Shown piece after piece: positions 33,801 to 42,536 of a DNA stretch of 64,000 nt. Numbering within the stretch: position 1 is the first letter of the stretch; every line of letters begins with the position of its first letter. The notes under the pieces were generated by a model, which was given only the letters and a program-made list of their open reading frames with translations, did no database searches and was not told the DNA's origin. Made by a program: the position numbers and the translations under genes. The stretch comes from UBA4810 sp002479215. GTDB lineage: Bacteria; Desulfobacterota; Syntrophia; Syntrophales; Smithellaceae. Location of the stretch: positions 1 through 64,000 of the forward strand of contig JBEKVB010000012.1 of assembly GCA_049514435.1 (NCBI GenBank), given 5' to 3'.

Positions 33801-34606
33801 ATCTTACAGCAGAAAATTTGGCCGATAAAAACAAGGAACTTAATGTCACCGGCGAGTTTGAATTTTACCGGAAAAACGGCGATATCTTCTGGGATGAGAT
33901 GAATATATCGCTCCTGCGGGATGCAGATGGAAAGCCCACCGGCTTTCTGACGGTAGGCCGCGACATCACCGAACGCAAACGGGCGGAGGAAGAACGTAAG
34001 CAGAGCTTTGAGCGGATGAGAAAAGCCCTGAGAGCCACGGTCCAGGCCATCTCCCTGACCGTGGAAATGAAAGATCCCTATACTTCGGGGCATCAGCAGC
34101 GGGTATCTGATCTGGCCCGGGCGATTGCCACAGAAATGGGCTTATCGGCAGACCGGCAGGACTTTATCCGTACTGCCTCCACTATTCATGATATCGGCAA
34201 GATAGCTATTCCGTCGGAGATACTCAGCAAGCCGACGAAACTGACTGATCTGGAATTCAGTTTGATTAAAACACACCCCCAGTCAGGGTATGATATTCTG
34301 AAAGACATCGAATTTCCCTGGCCCGTGGCCGATGTCGTCCTTCAGCATCATGAGCGGATGGATGGATCCGGCTATCCTCAGGGTCTTAAGGGAGATGATA
34401 TTCTCCTGGAGGCACGAATTCTGGCCATCGCCGACGTCGTGGAGGCCATCGCTTCCCACCGTCCCTATCGGCCAGCACTGGGAATCGATCTTGCTCTGGA
34501 AGATATTTCCCGGAATAAGGGCATTCTTTATGATGCAGATGCCGTGGATGCCTGTCTGAAATTATTTCGGGAGAAAGGCTACACCCTGGTTTTAAAAAAC
34601 AGATGA
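30821..34606 (+). CDS. REC-PAS(7)-HD-GYP protein (copy 2)
   Basis: A 1261-residue cytosolic protein: REC (about 10-130), seven PAS/PAC units (starting near residues 145, 275, 415, 540, 665, 800, 920, each introduced by SE-x-(K/R)-(Y/F) and ended by a DITERK-type linker), and HD-GYP (about 1060-1240; HD in TIHDIGKIAIP, HHERMDGSGYP). Several PAS units probably bind different ligands or cofactors, all feeding one c-di-GMP phosphodiesterase. The fourth PAS is almost the same as the single PAS of copy 1. The start codon lies inside the end of copy 1 with GGAGA upstream, so translation is coupled. Confidence 0.88.
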   Translation: MSKLKSKIGKPQPLRVLMVEDSEDDVLLIIRELKKGGYDPVYERVETATAMKKALQEKQWDIVLCDYKLPKFNAISAIAVLKETNIDIPLLIVSGAIGEETAVECMRLGAHDYIMKNNLSRLCQAIARELEEADSRSKRKQAEEALRQSEERFRILFEQAADSILLLEILPEGIPVIRDANSATFRLLGYERDEIIGQPVSFMEVAPDASKVVDKRRRDILSEMGAVFQARHRCKDGTIRDFECSATEMQIGSKTFALSVERDITKRKRAESQREAALEALKESENKYRLLADNVNDVIFVLDMNLNYTYVSPSAKILRGYEPAEVLKQTPSETLTPSSWDLAMRTLSEGLELEKSGHRELPISWMLNLEMRRKDGTTVWTEVKFSIIRDENQQPVGILGVTRDITDRKRIGDDLKDSEKKYRELYDFLPIPVYEMDLEANIISANRAIYEAFRGTEEDLKKGFKGWQLLSPEEVDKSAKNIQRLLKGEQVLGTEYTLMRLDGSVFPAIVISSVIYSDGKPVGLRGAIIDITERKQAEESLRKSEEKYRTILENIEDGYYEVNLNGDFTFFNASMCRILGYPQEEMMGMNNRQFTDKENAKKLFKTFNEVYRTAEPAKEFDWQIIRKDGTERYIEVSVSLQKNSSGKPIGFRGVARDITARKQAEEALRKSEEMLRLITENMSDMIRVTNLQGVNLYLSPSHFKHLGYSMEERVGKSNFDIVHPDDVERLIKLFSERLASIQEGLPPNQRIAAEYRVRHADGHYIWLETVGDILRDAQGKPMAIVESSRDITERKQAEGALQDSEEKYRLVVENAKEAIIITQDVKLVFANRAAVDMTGYSEEILKSKTFTDFIHPDDRNMVVEHHIKRLAGEEIPSVYSFRIISQDGTVIWAEHNAVVITWKGRPATLNFLNDITERKQAEEELRKSEHLHRIITNNIRDTVSLLDINFRATWINPSVTKTVGFTLDELAQVPLERQLTPDSMQRIQDLMLEHLTAENLADKNKELNVTGEFEFYRKNGDIFWDEMNISLLRDADGKPTGFLTVGRDITERKRAEEERKQSFERMRKALRATVQAISLTVEMKDPYTSGHQQRVSDLARAIATEMGLSADRQDFIRTASTIHDIGKIAIPSEILSKPTKLTDLEFSLIKTHPQSGYDILKDIEFPWPVADVVLQHHERMDGSGYPQGLKGDDILLEARILAIADVVEAIASHRPYRPALGIDLALEDISRNKGILYDADAVDACLKLFREKGYTLVLKNR

Positions 34607-34680
34607 GGATAGAGGATAAAGGTACGGTCAGTTGATAGATGTTTTATTACCAGCGCTAGAAAATACAGAGAAATAATTGC

Positions 34681-37600
34681 ATGAAAAAAAATACGCAATC
34701 GGCAATAAGTAAACCGAATTCTAAAATCAGCAAGCCTCAATCACTCACGGTATTAATGGTTGAGGATTCGGAAGACGATGTGTTGCTCATCATCCGCGAA
34801 CTGAAAAAAGGCGGTTACGATACGGTGTATGAAAGGGTGGAAACCGCCACAGCAATGAAAAAAGCCCTCCAAGAGAAGCAATGGGACATCATCCTGTGCG
34901 ATTACAAACTGCCGAAATTCAGCGGCACCAAAGCCATTGCCTTATTAAAGGAAACAAACATCGACACCCCTCTCCTTATTGTATCGGGCGCTATCGGCGA
35001 AGAAACGGCTGTTGAGTGCATGCGATCCGGCGCTCAAGATTATATTATGAAGGATAACTTAGCGCGTCTGTGCCCGGCCATTGCCAGAGAATTAGAAGAA
35101 ACGGAAGTTAGAAACAAACAAAAGCAGGCGGAAGAGACAATCTTCCGCAGCGAGAAACGTTTTAAAACATTGTATCAGGAAGGTCCCATTCCAGCGTTCA
35201 CGTGGCAGAAGAAGGGAGACAACTTCTTCCTTATAGATTTCAACCGCGCTGCTATCGTGCTCACAGAAGGCAAAGTAAAAAACTATATGGAAAAGAGTGC
35301 ACTGGAACTGTATCGAAAAAGACCGGAGATTATCGATGACATGCTCCGATGCTTTAAAGAACGATCCATCATTAGAAGGGAACTTGTTTCCCAAGACTTT
35401 GCACCGGGAAGACTCCTATCTATTCATTATTCCTACATTCCCCCGGATTTGATTATCGTCTATACGGAGGATATCACCGCGCGTAAATGGGCCGAAGAGG
35501 CGTTGCGGAAAAGCGAGGAAAATTTCCGCCTTTCCCTTGATAATTCCCCGCTGGGAATTTGTATCGTAACAGCGGAAGGCGAGACACTTTATGCCAACCG
35601 GGCGATTCTGGATATCTATGGCTACAATAGTATTGAGGAGCTGAGAGGAACATCCCTGAAGAGGCGCTATACGCCGGAGAGTTATGCCGAATTCAAGATA
35701 AGAAAGGAAAAAAGAGAACTAGGCGAGATTGGCCTATCTGAATATGAAATAAACATCGTGAGAAAAAACGGCGAAATCCGTCATATTCGGGTTTTCCGTA
35801 AAGAAGTCCTCTGGAATGGCGAAAAACAGTTTCAAATCATCCATCAGGACATCACCGAGCGTAAGCGGGTAGAAGAAGCATTGCATGAGAGCGAGGAGAA
35901 ATATCGAACCATTTTGGACAACATCGAAGAGGCTTATTATGAGTCTGATCTTGCCGGTAACTTAACTTTTATCACCGATTCCCTCTGCCGAATATCCGGA
36001 TATTCCCGGGAAGAATTGATGGGCATTAACAACAGGCAATACACAACTAAAGAAACCACGGAAAAAATGTATCAAGTATCTAATGAAGTCTATAGAACGG
36101 GAAAGCCCGTTACAGGATATGATTATGAGATTATCAAGAAAGACGGAGCAAAAGCCTATCTTTCCGCCTCTATATCTTTGCTTAAAAATTCTGCGGGTAA
36201 AAAAATTGGTTTTAGAGGGATGACGCGCAATATCACTGCGCGCAAGAAGGCGGAGGAAGAATTGCAGCAAAGCGAAGAAAAATACCGTCTAACCTTTGCC
36301 AGCACATCTGACGTGATCTTTACGCTGGATTCTGAATTTAAAGTTTCCAATATCACTCCCAGTGTCGAGAAAATATTGGGCTACAAACCCGAAGAATTGA
36401 TCAACAAATCCTTCCCGGATTTGAATCTTATGACGCCGGAATCACTGGAGAGAGCAATCCCTAATGTGGGACGAGTTCTTTCAGGAGTGGAGGTTCCAAA
36501 CGTGGTTTATAATTTTATAACTAAGGAGGGATTGACAAGAATAGGCGAAGTGACCGGTTCACCCATCGTTCAGGAGGGCAAAATTATCGGTGTCTCCTGT
36601 GTGGCCAGAGATATCACCGAACGCGTGTGGGCGGAAGAAGCGCTCATAGAGAGCGAAAAATACTTTAAAGAGATTACAGAAAACTCTTCAGATATCACTA
36701 TCATTACGGATAAAGACGGAGACATAAAATATTGCAGCCGTTCTATCGAGCGTTTTACCGGATACAAGCCGGAGGAATTAATCGGTAGAAGTGCGCTCAC
36801 ATTTATTCATTTGGATGACAAAAAACGTGCTGTCGGTGATTTCGGCAAGGCTATTCTGACAATAGATTCTGCGATCCCCAATGCATTCCGCATAGTGCAT
36901 AAAGATGGTTCAGAACGCTATTTTGAGGGGCTGGGAAAAAATCTCTTAGATAATCCAGCTGTCGCAGGTTTTATTATGAATGTCCGTGATATCACCGAGC
37001 GCAAGAAGGCGGAGAAGTCGCTGCAAAGAAGTGAAGAGAAATACCGATCTATGATAGAAACCATCGAAGATGGCTATTTTGAGGTGGACCTTGCCGGCAC
37101 GTTTACCTTCGTTAATGATGCGCAGTGCAGAATTGTCGGAACTCCCAGAGAGCAATTGCTCGGTAAGAATAACAGGGCTTATACAAGTGAAGAAGAAGCT
37201 AAAAGATTATATCAGCTCTTCAATGGACTCTACAGAACAGGGGAACCAGTCAGGGGATTTGCTTTCGAATATAAGAGAAAAGACGGGACTATGGCGTTTA
37301 GCGAAATGTCGGCATCTCTTATCAGGAATTCCGAAGGCAAACCCATCGGATTCCGGGGCATCGCACGCGACGTCACCGAACGCAAACAGGCGGAGGAAGA
37401 ACTTCTCCAGAGCGAAGCAAAATATCGCAGCCTTATCGAAAACGCTCAGGAAGGGATTTACCAATCGATTTCGGAAGGCCGCTATCTCACATTAAATTAC
37501 GCATTCGCGAAGATGCTCGGTTACGAATCGCCGGAAGAAGTTATGGCAACCATTACAGACATTGCCCAACAGCTTTATGTAAATCCGCATGACCGCAAGA

Positions 37601-38388
37601 AATTGCTTGAGCTTGTTGAAGAAAAAGGATCGGTAACGGATTTTGAAACAGAGTATTGCAAAAAAGACGGCAGTCGCATCTGGGTATCCATCAACATGCA
37701 CGCTGTCCGGGATAATCATGGACGCCTTCTCTATTATCAGGGAATTAATCAGGACATTACAGAGAAAAAGAAAATAGAAACCGAGCGCCAGGAAAATATC
37801 GAGCGATTGCGTAAATCGCTGGGTGCCACGATTAATGCCATGGCTGTAACCGTGGAAACAAGAGACCCCTACACGGCAGGCCATCAACGAAGAGTGGCTG
37901 ATCTGGCACGCGCCATCGCCATGGAGATGAATCTGAAAAGCGAGCAAATTGACGGCGTACGCATGGCCAGCATGATTCATGATATCGGCAAAATATCCAT
38001 TCCTTCCGAGATTCTCACCAAGCCGACTCAGCTTACTAACCTGGAATTCAATTTAATTAAAACGCACCCGGTATCCGGATATAATATCCTCAAAGACATC
38101 GAGTTCCCCTGGCCCATTGCCCGGATTGTTCTGGAGCATCACGAACGTATAGATGGCTCCGGCTATCCGAACAGCCTCAAGGGAGAGCAAATTCTCCTGG
38201 AATCGCGGATTATAGCCATAGCCGATGTAGTGGAAGCCATCTCTTCGCACCGGCCTTACCGTGCCGCCCACGGCATAGATGCAGGATTGGATGAGATCAC
38301 TAAAAATAGGGGTATTCTCTATGATTCTGATCTTGTGGATGCCTGCCTGCGGCTCTTCCGGGAAAAGAATTATAATCTGGCCGCTTGA
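34681..38388 (+). CDS. REC-PAS(7)-HD-GYP protein (copy 3)
   Basis: A 1235-residue protein with REC (about 20-140; nearly identical to copies 1 and 2), seven PAS units (starting near 155, 275, 400, 525, 650, 775, 900) and HD-GYP (about 1040-1220; HD in MIHDIGKISIP, HHERIDGSGYP). Its HD-GYP is more diverged than that of copies 1 and 2, and its PAS units are mostly different, except the third and sixth, which follow the same 'ENIEDGYYEV' template. The ribosome-binding site is weak. It is the last of the plus-strand signalling run; no terminator is obvious before the convergent gene at 38450. Confidence 0.87.
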   Translation: MKKNTQSAISKPNSKISKPQSLTVLMVEDSEDDVLLIIRELKKGGYDTVYERVETATAMKKALQEKQWDIILCDYKLPKFSGTKAIALLKETNIDTPLLIVSGAIGEETAVECMRSGAQDYIMKDNLARLCPAIARELEETEVRNKQKQAEETIFRSEKRFKTLYQEGPIPAFTWQKKGDNFFLIDFNRAAIVLTEGKVKNYMEKSALELYRKRPEIIDDMLRCFKERSIIRRELVSQDFAPGRLLSIHYSYIPPDLIIVYTEDITARKWAEEALRKSEENFRLSLDNSPLGICIVTAEGETLYANRAILDIYGYNSIEELRGTSLKRRYTPESYAEFKIRKEKRELGEIGLSEYEINIVRKNGEIRHIRVFRKEVLWNGEKQFQIIHQDITERKRVEEALHESEEKYRTILDNIEEAYYESDLAGNLTFITDSLCRISGYSREELMGINNRQYTTKETTEKMYQVSNEVYRTGKPVTGYDYEIIKKDGAKAYLSASISLLKNSAGKKIGFRGMTRNITARKKAEEELQQSEEKYRLTFASTSDVIFTLDSEFKVSNITPSVEKILGYKPEELINKSFPDLNLMTPESLERAIPNVGRVLSGVEVPNVVYNFITKEGLTRIGEVTGSPIVQEGKIIGVSCVARDITERVWAEEALIESEKYFKEITENSSDITIITDKDGDIKYCSRSIERFTGYKPEELIGRSALTFIHLDDKKRAVGDFGKAILTIDSAIPNAFRIVHKDGSERYFEGLGKNLLDNPAVAGFIMNVRDITERKKAEKSLQRSEEKYRSMIETIEDGYFEVDLAGTFTFVNDAQCRIVGTPREQLLGKNNRAYTSEEEAKRLYQLFNGLYRTGEPVRGFAFEYKRKDGTMAFSEMSASLIRNSEGKPIGFRGIARDVTERKQAEEELLQSEAKYRSLIENAQEGIYQSISEGRYLTLNYAFAKMLGYESPEEVMATITDIAQQLYVNPHDRKKLLELVEEKGSVTDFETEYCKKDGSRIWVSINMHAVRDNHGRLLYYQGINQDITEKKKIETERQENIERLRKSLGATINAMAVTVETRDPYTAGHQRRVADLARAIAMEMNLKSEQIDGVRMASMIHDIGKISIPSEILTKPTQLTNLEFNLIKTHPVSGYNILKDIEFPWPIARIVLEHHERIDGSGYPNSLKGEQILLESRIIAIADVVEAISSHRPYRAAHGIDAGLDEITKNRGILYDSDLVDACLRLFREKNYNLAA

Positions 38389-38449
38389 TGATATTTTAAT
38401 CTAACCCTATATCACTTCGACCGCGAGAAAGAAGTCTTACCACCGGAAT

Positions 38450-40624
38450 TTAAAAAACGCTCCTTAAAAACTCCAATACTTTCGCGTTTACCTGCCCCGC
38501 TTCTTTTCCCCGCAATATCCCATGGTGTTTGGCATCGATTCGGATAAGTTCCTTTTTGGGGGCGCCGAGTTTTTTCAAAATTTCCCGTCCGCTTACCGGA
38601 TTGACTACCGGATCTTCTGACCCTTGTATGACCAGCGTTGGGTCTTTGATGTATTTAAGTCGCTCTTCAACGAGGTTCATGAGCTTCTCCAGTTCATTGA
38701 CACCGCTTACGGGATTGCGCAGGTAATTAATATGCGGATTTTCCGGATCATTGGCGATGAATTCCATTTTCCCTTTGCTTGTGTTGATTTTCGAAAGGAA
38801 TTTATTCCAGGCGACAACCACTGATGAAAACCTGGAGGATATATCCTGAAGCTTGAGAGGCGCGTTGATCGATATTACTCCCGCAAACCTGCCGGGCTTA
38901 TTAGAAGCCTGCAACAAGGCTATTCCCGCGCCCGTGGAAAAGCCGCCAATGGCAAAAGGCTTCATAGAGTTTTTCATGATGATGTACGCCCTGCTTACAG
39001 AATCATACCATTTTTGCCAGCTGCGGCCCGCCAAATCTTCCGGGGCCGTGCCATGCCCCCGCAGACGCGCGCCGTAAACGTTGTATCTATTCTTATAAAG
39101 ATATTCCGCCAGCGGCCTAATCTCTTCAGGAGCCGCCATATATCCGTGAATAAGAATCACCCCTTTATTACCGAAGAAATGCTTCAAGAAGAAAGGCTTG
39201 CCGATATTCCTGGGCTTGCTCTCATCTTTTATGTAATATTGCTGATAATCTTGTTCGAAAAGCTGATCCTCCAACTCGATAAAGTGATTTCTTATCTTTC
39301 GTCGGATAAAACCAGCGGGCAGGAGCATCAGGCGATCCAAGGCCTTGGTAAGCTCCTGAAGAGGCTCTATCTCGTTTTTGAGAACCTCGATGATATTATC
39401 CTTCCGGATAGTTTGAAAATCATATTTTGTGCTGAAACGTTCGTGATTTTTAGTAATAATGCCGTCCCGCAGGGTTATGAGGTTTTCGGATAAAGCGGCT
39501 TTTATAAAGCTCTCATATTCTTCATGGTAATCATCCGTGAGAAGATAGAACTGCTTTTTATTCAGAGACGTATGGTAGTTCGTTAAACCGCTGGCGCGCA
39601 AATGTTCGATGGCCAGAAAAACGCGGTTCTTAAAATCGTTCTCACTAATTTTGTTTCTATTGTACTTTGTTAAAATATAAGAAAAAAGATGATCATGATT
39701 AACAGTCGTCATGGAGTATATGGCATCCATATAATCATACATAATTCCGATATAGAGCTTTTTAAACGGAGAAACATATTTCAATTCTCCGGGATGCAAA
39801 TAAAGATTATTATCGGCCAGCATCTTTTTCACTCCAACACTCGCCGTGATATAGTTTTTCATCGATATCGGCTGGCCGAAGTTAATATCGATATCCACGC
39901 CGTCCATAATCATGGAGCCCTCGACTTGCATCTCTTCTTCCAGCCGCGCTGAAACCTTATCGACAAATATATTAACAATCTTGTTGATGGCGTTATTCCT
40001 TGCCCGGACCGGATAATAGGTAATGTTTACCGGCACAATATATGTTTCCTGTTGCAAAATTTTATCCACGTGCGCGGGATCGAAGCCGAAATGACTGGCA
40101 ATCTTCTTAATGGACGAATCATCACCTCTGTCGCACAGGAAACGTAATTCTTCACGAATGAACTGGGAGCGCAGGGCGATCCGCCCTGCTCCGGTATGGG
40201 GAGGCCGTCTGATTCCGGTATTATAGACCATATACTTGCCCTTCTCGATAATTTTCTTGTCCTTGATCATCTGGCCTTCGGGAAAAATAATGACCGGGTT
40301 AGAACCGGTAAGAAGCGCGTTAATCAAAAGCGCGTCTCTCTCCGGGTTTGTGGTGGAAATGGCGCCCAGCTTGTCCATAAGCTCGCCCATTTTCCCGCCA
40401 AAAAAAGAGCTGTCCGCCAGAGAAATTGGATATTTTTTTATGCTTTTTTTGATTACATAAGGCATCAAAATAGTCTCCATGCGCGTAAAGTGATTGATGA
40501 CATAGAGAACAGGCTGGTCAGGCACACTATTAGCTCCATGGATGCGTATGTCCGTACCCGATGCTTTAATCAAGGCATCCAGCGTAACCATAATAGTTTT
40601 AATCAGAGTGTTTGACATATTCAT
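38450..40624 (-). CDS. Acyltransferase-alpha/beta-hydrolase fusion protein
   Basis: A 724-residue protein with two enzyme parts. Residues about 20-290 look like a PlsC/GPAT-type acyltransferase: VINHFTRMETILMPYV (the NHxxxxD box has Glu in place of Asp, NHFTRME), PVIIFPEGQMI, and a middle region resembling glycerol-phosphate acyltransferases. Residues about 490-724 form an alpha/beta hydrolase: VILIHGYMAAPEE, GARLRGHG, nucleophile Ser in IGGFSTGAGIALL, Asp in GSEDPVVNP, and His in DAKHHGILRG. Joining lipid acylation and hydrolysis suggests phospholipid or wax-type lipid turnover. It overlaps the glycerophosphodiesterase stop by four bases (ATGA). Confidence 0.75.
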   Translation of the reverse strand: MNMSNTLIKTIMVTLDALIKASGTDIRIHGANSVPDQPVLYVINHFTRMETILMPYVIKKSIKKYPISLADSSFFGGKMGELMDKLGAISTTNPERDALLINALLTGSNPVIIFPEGQMIKDKKIIEKGKYMVYNTGIRRPPHTGAGRIALRSQFIREELRFLCDRGDDSSIKKIASHFGFDPAHVDKILQQETYIVPVNITYYPVRARNNAINKIVNIFVDKVSARLEEEMQVEGSMIMDGVDIDINFGQPISMKNYITASVGVKKMLADNNLYLHPGELKYVSPFKKLYIGIMYDYMDAIYSMTTVNHDHLFSYILTKYNRNKISENDFKNRVFLAIEHLRASGLTNYHTSLNKKQFYLLTDDYHEEYESFIKAALSENLITLRDGIITKNHERFSTKYDFQTIRKDNIIEVLKNEIEPLQELTKALDRLMLLPAGFIRRKIRNHFIELEDQLFEQDYQQYYIKDESKPRNIGKPFFLKHFFGNKGVILIHGYMAAPEEIRPLAEYLYKNRYNVYGARLRGHGTAPEDLAGRSWQKWYDSVSRAYIIMKNSMKPFAIGGFSTGAGIALLQASNKPGRFAGVISINAPLKLQDISSRFSSVVVAWNKFLSKINTSKGKMEFIANDPENPHINYLRNPVSGVNELEKLMNLVEERLKYIKDPTLVIQGSEDPVVNPVSGREILKKLGAPKKELIRIDAKHHGILRGKEAGQVNAKVLEFLRSVF

Positions 40625-41442
40625 GAGTTTTTACCTTCACTTTTTTGAGTTTGCTTTATATCCACTAATACTGCCTTTAATAGATCCGGTTTATTAGTAA
40701 ATATTCCGCTGACACCCATATCCAAAAAACGGCGCATGTTCTTTTTATCATTTACAGTATAAATATTTACAGGAATATTATTCGATTTGAGATTCATAAG
40801 CCACTTCTTGCTAAGCTCATTTTGGGAGCAGTTGAAGGCATCGGCTCCGAGTAATTCAATTATTTCTGAAGGCAACTTTGAGCCATAATACCCTTTTTCA
40901 AATAACACGGCAGCAGTCACAATGCGGTCTATTTCCTTGAGATGTCTGATGGCACGAGGATCAAAGCTCGAAAACACTATGTGTTCCCGCATTCCTCTCA
41001 TTTCAACAATATTCAGGCTCTTTTCTTCAATGCCGTTCCGGATATTTTCATCAACTGCTTCGGTTTTGATTTCAATGTTTACCGCAATCTTATCCCGGCA
41101 AAGGCTCAGCGCCTCCTCTAAAGTCGGTATCTTTGCACCTTGATATTCCTTACCAAACCAGCTTCCCGCATCCAGTTTTTTTAGCTCGGCAAGTGTATAG
41201 TCGGCAATCCTGCCTTTGCCGTTCGTGCAGCGCGTGAGTTTTTCATCGTGAAATACTACCACTTCTCCGTCACTGGTCAGTTGAACATCGAGCTCAATCA
41301 TATCGGCGCCCATCGAGATTGCTCCCTGAAATGATTCCATGGTGTTTTCGGGATAATAAGCGGATGCGCCGCGGTGGGCGATGGCTGTAAATTCGTCGCC
41401 TTTAATATAATTGTATTTAAATAAGTAATACGGCTTCCCCAT
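40621..41442 (-). CDS. Glycerophosphodiester phosphodiesterase
   Basis: A 273-residue GDPD enzyme: AIAHRGASAYYPENTMESF with the catalytic His/Arg and Glu, MIELDVQLTSDGEVVVFHDEKLTRCTNGKG with the metal-binding Glu and Asp and the second His, and VNIEIKTE. It splits glycerophosphodiesters into glycerol-3-phosphate and alcohol. There is no signal peptide, so it is cytosolic. Translational coupling to the acyltransferase-hydrolase fusion suggests that glycerol-3-phosphate from lipid breakdown is handed to re-acylation. Confidence 0.93.
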   Translation of the reverse strand: MGKPYYLFKYNYIKGDEFTAIAHRGASAYYPENTMESFQGAISMGADMIELDVQLTSDGEVVVFHDEKLTRCTNGKGRIADYTLAELKKLDAGSWFGKEYQGAKIPTLEEALSLCRDKIAVNIEIKTEAVDENIRNGIEEKSLNIVEMRGMREHIVFSSFDPRAIRHLKEIDRIVTAAVLFEKGYYGSKLPSEIIELLGADAFNCSQNELSKKWLMNLKSNNIPVNIYTVNDKKNMRRFLDMGVSGIFTNKPDLLKAVLVDIKQTQKSEGKNS

Positions 41443-41703
41443 TATTATATCACCCGATAAGTTTAATATGAATAATTTTGTCTATTCATTTTATCATTAA
41501 ATACCAGACAAGTTCATTAAAAATATTTAGAGGAGGTGTCCTGATTAAAGAAAGATGTTTTTACAAGCCGCGAGTTTGAATGTCTCTTTTTTTGCTATAA
41601 ATAATCGCAATTGTTTCTGTTTATGGTGACAAATATAAAAATTTATGCAACATTATATGGCCTCTTACATTTGTGGTAAAAAATTGTGCCGGTTTAAAGG
41701 TAA

Positions 41704-42348
41704 ATGTTTAACTTGGAAAAATATTCCTTACTGCAAAATATAATCTTAGGTCTCTCACTTGCCGCGCCGATTGGACCGGTTAATCTGGAAATAATCAAAC
41801 GTGGATTGAAATCAGGCTTTAAGCAGGCGTTTCTTACCGGTGCCGGCGCTATGAGTGCCGATACAACTTATTTGACTCTTATTTTTTTCGGCCTTACTTC
41901 TTTTTTGAATATCGCTTTCATGAAAATTATTTTAGGCATCGCCGGAAGCATTATTTTGATTTATCTCGGTTTAATCAGCGCGAAAGAGTTTTTCCATAAA
42001 GCTGCTATTACGGAAAATCCGTCGCGACGAATGTTCAAAAGCTTCTTTATTACCGGCTATGTTCTGGCTATTTCCAGCCCGATGACGATTGTCTGGTGGA
42101 CGGGAGTATTCGGCGCACTGCTCGCCGCACAAGCAAACACACCGGCAAATCTTTCCGCCTTCTTCTCCTGTTTCTCTATTTTGCTGGGCTGTTTTCTCTG
42201 GGTATTTTTTCTGGCCACGGCCCTGCATTGGGGCAAAAAAATCATCAATGAAAAAATAGTCGGAGTTATTTCTTTAATCGCCGGAATATTTCTTATCGTG
42301 TTTGGCTTTTACTTCTTACATCAAGCCTATAAATTGATAATTTACTAG
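41704..42348 (+). CDS. LysE-family translocator
   Basis: A 214-residue inner-membrane protein with about six helices of the LysE/RhtB exporter type: LGLSLAAPIGPVNLEIIKRGLKSGFKQAFLTGAGAMSADTTYL at the N-terminus and TGYVLAISSPMTIVWWTGVFGAL in the middle. Members export amino acids; the substrate here is unknown. ATG 41704 follows AAAGG. It is transcribed away from the GDPD gene; the 260-bp gap between them holds no other gene. Confidence 0.88.
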   Translation: MFNLEKYSLLQNIILGLSLAAPIGPVNLEIIKRGLKSGFKQAFLTGAGAMSADTTYLTLIFFGLTSFLNIAFMKIILGIAGSIILIYLGLISAKEFFHKAAITENPSRRMFKSFFITGYVLAISSPMTIVWWTGVFGALLAAQANTPANLSAFFSCFSILLGCFLWVFFLATALHWGKKIINEKIVGVISLIAGIFLIVFGFYFLHQAYKLIIY

Positions 42349-42536
42349 CAGCTTCCTAAGGAACAAAATTACTGTAACGCTCTTTCCACTGATAGACATA
42401 TAAAACTTTTACCTACGGTAGAAACGGCAATATGTAATGTTTCTGTATTCCACCGGAGTTTACCCCGTTGCTTGCCCCCTGCATCTATTGAGCGAACTCT
42501 GCATGCTTGGAATCGGGAACGTGAATGACATTTGGA

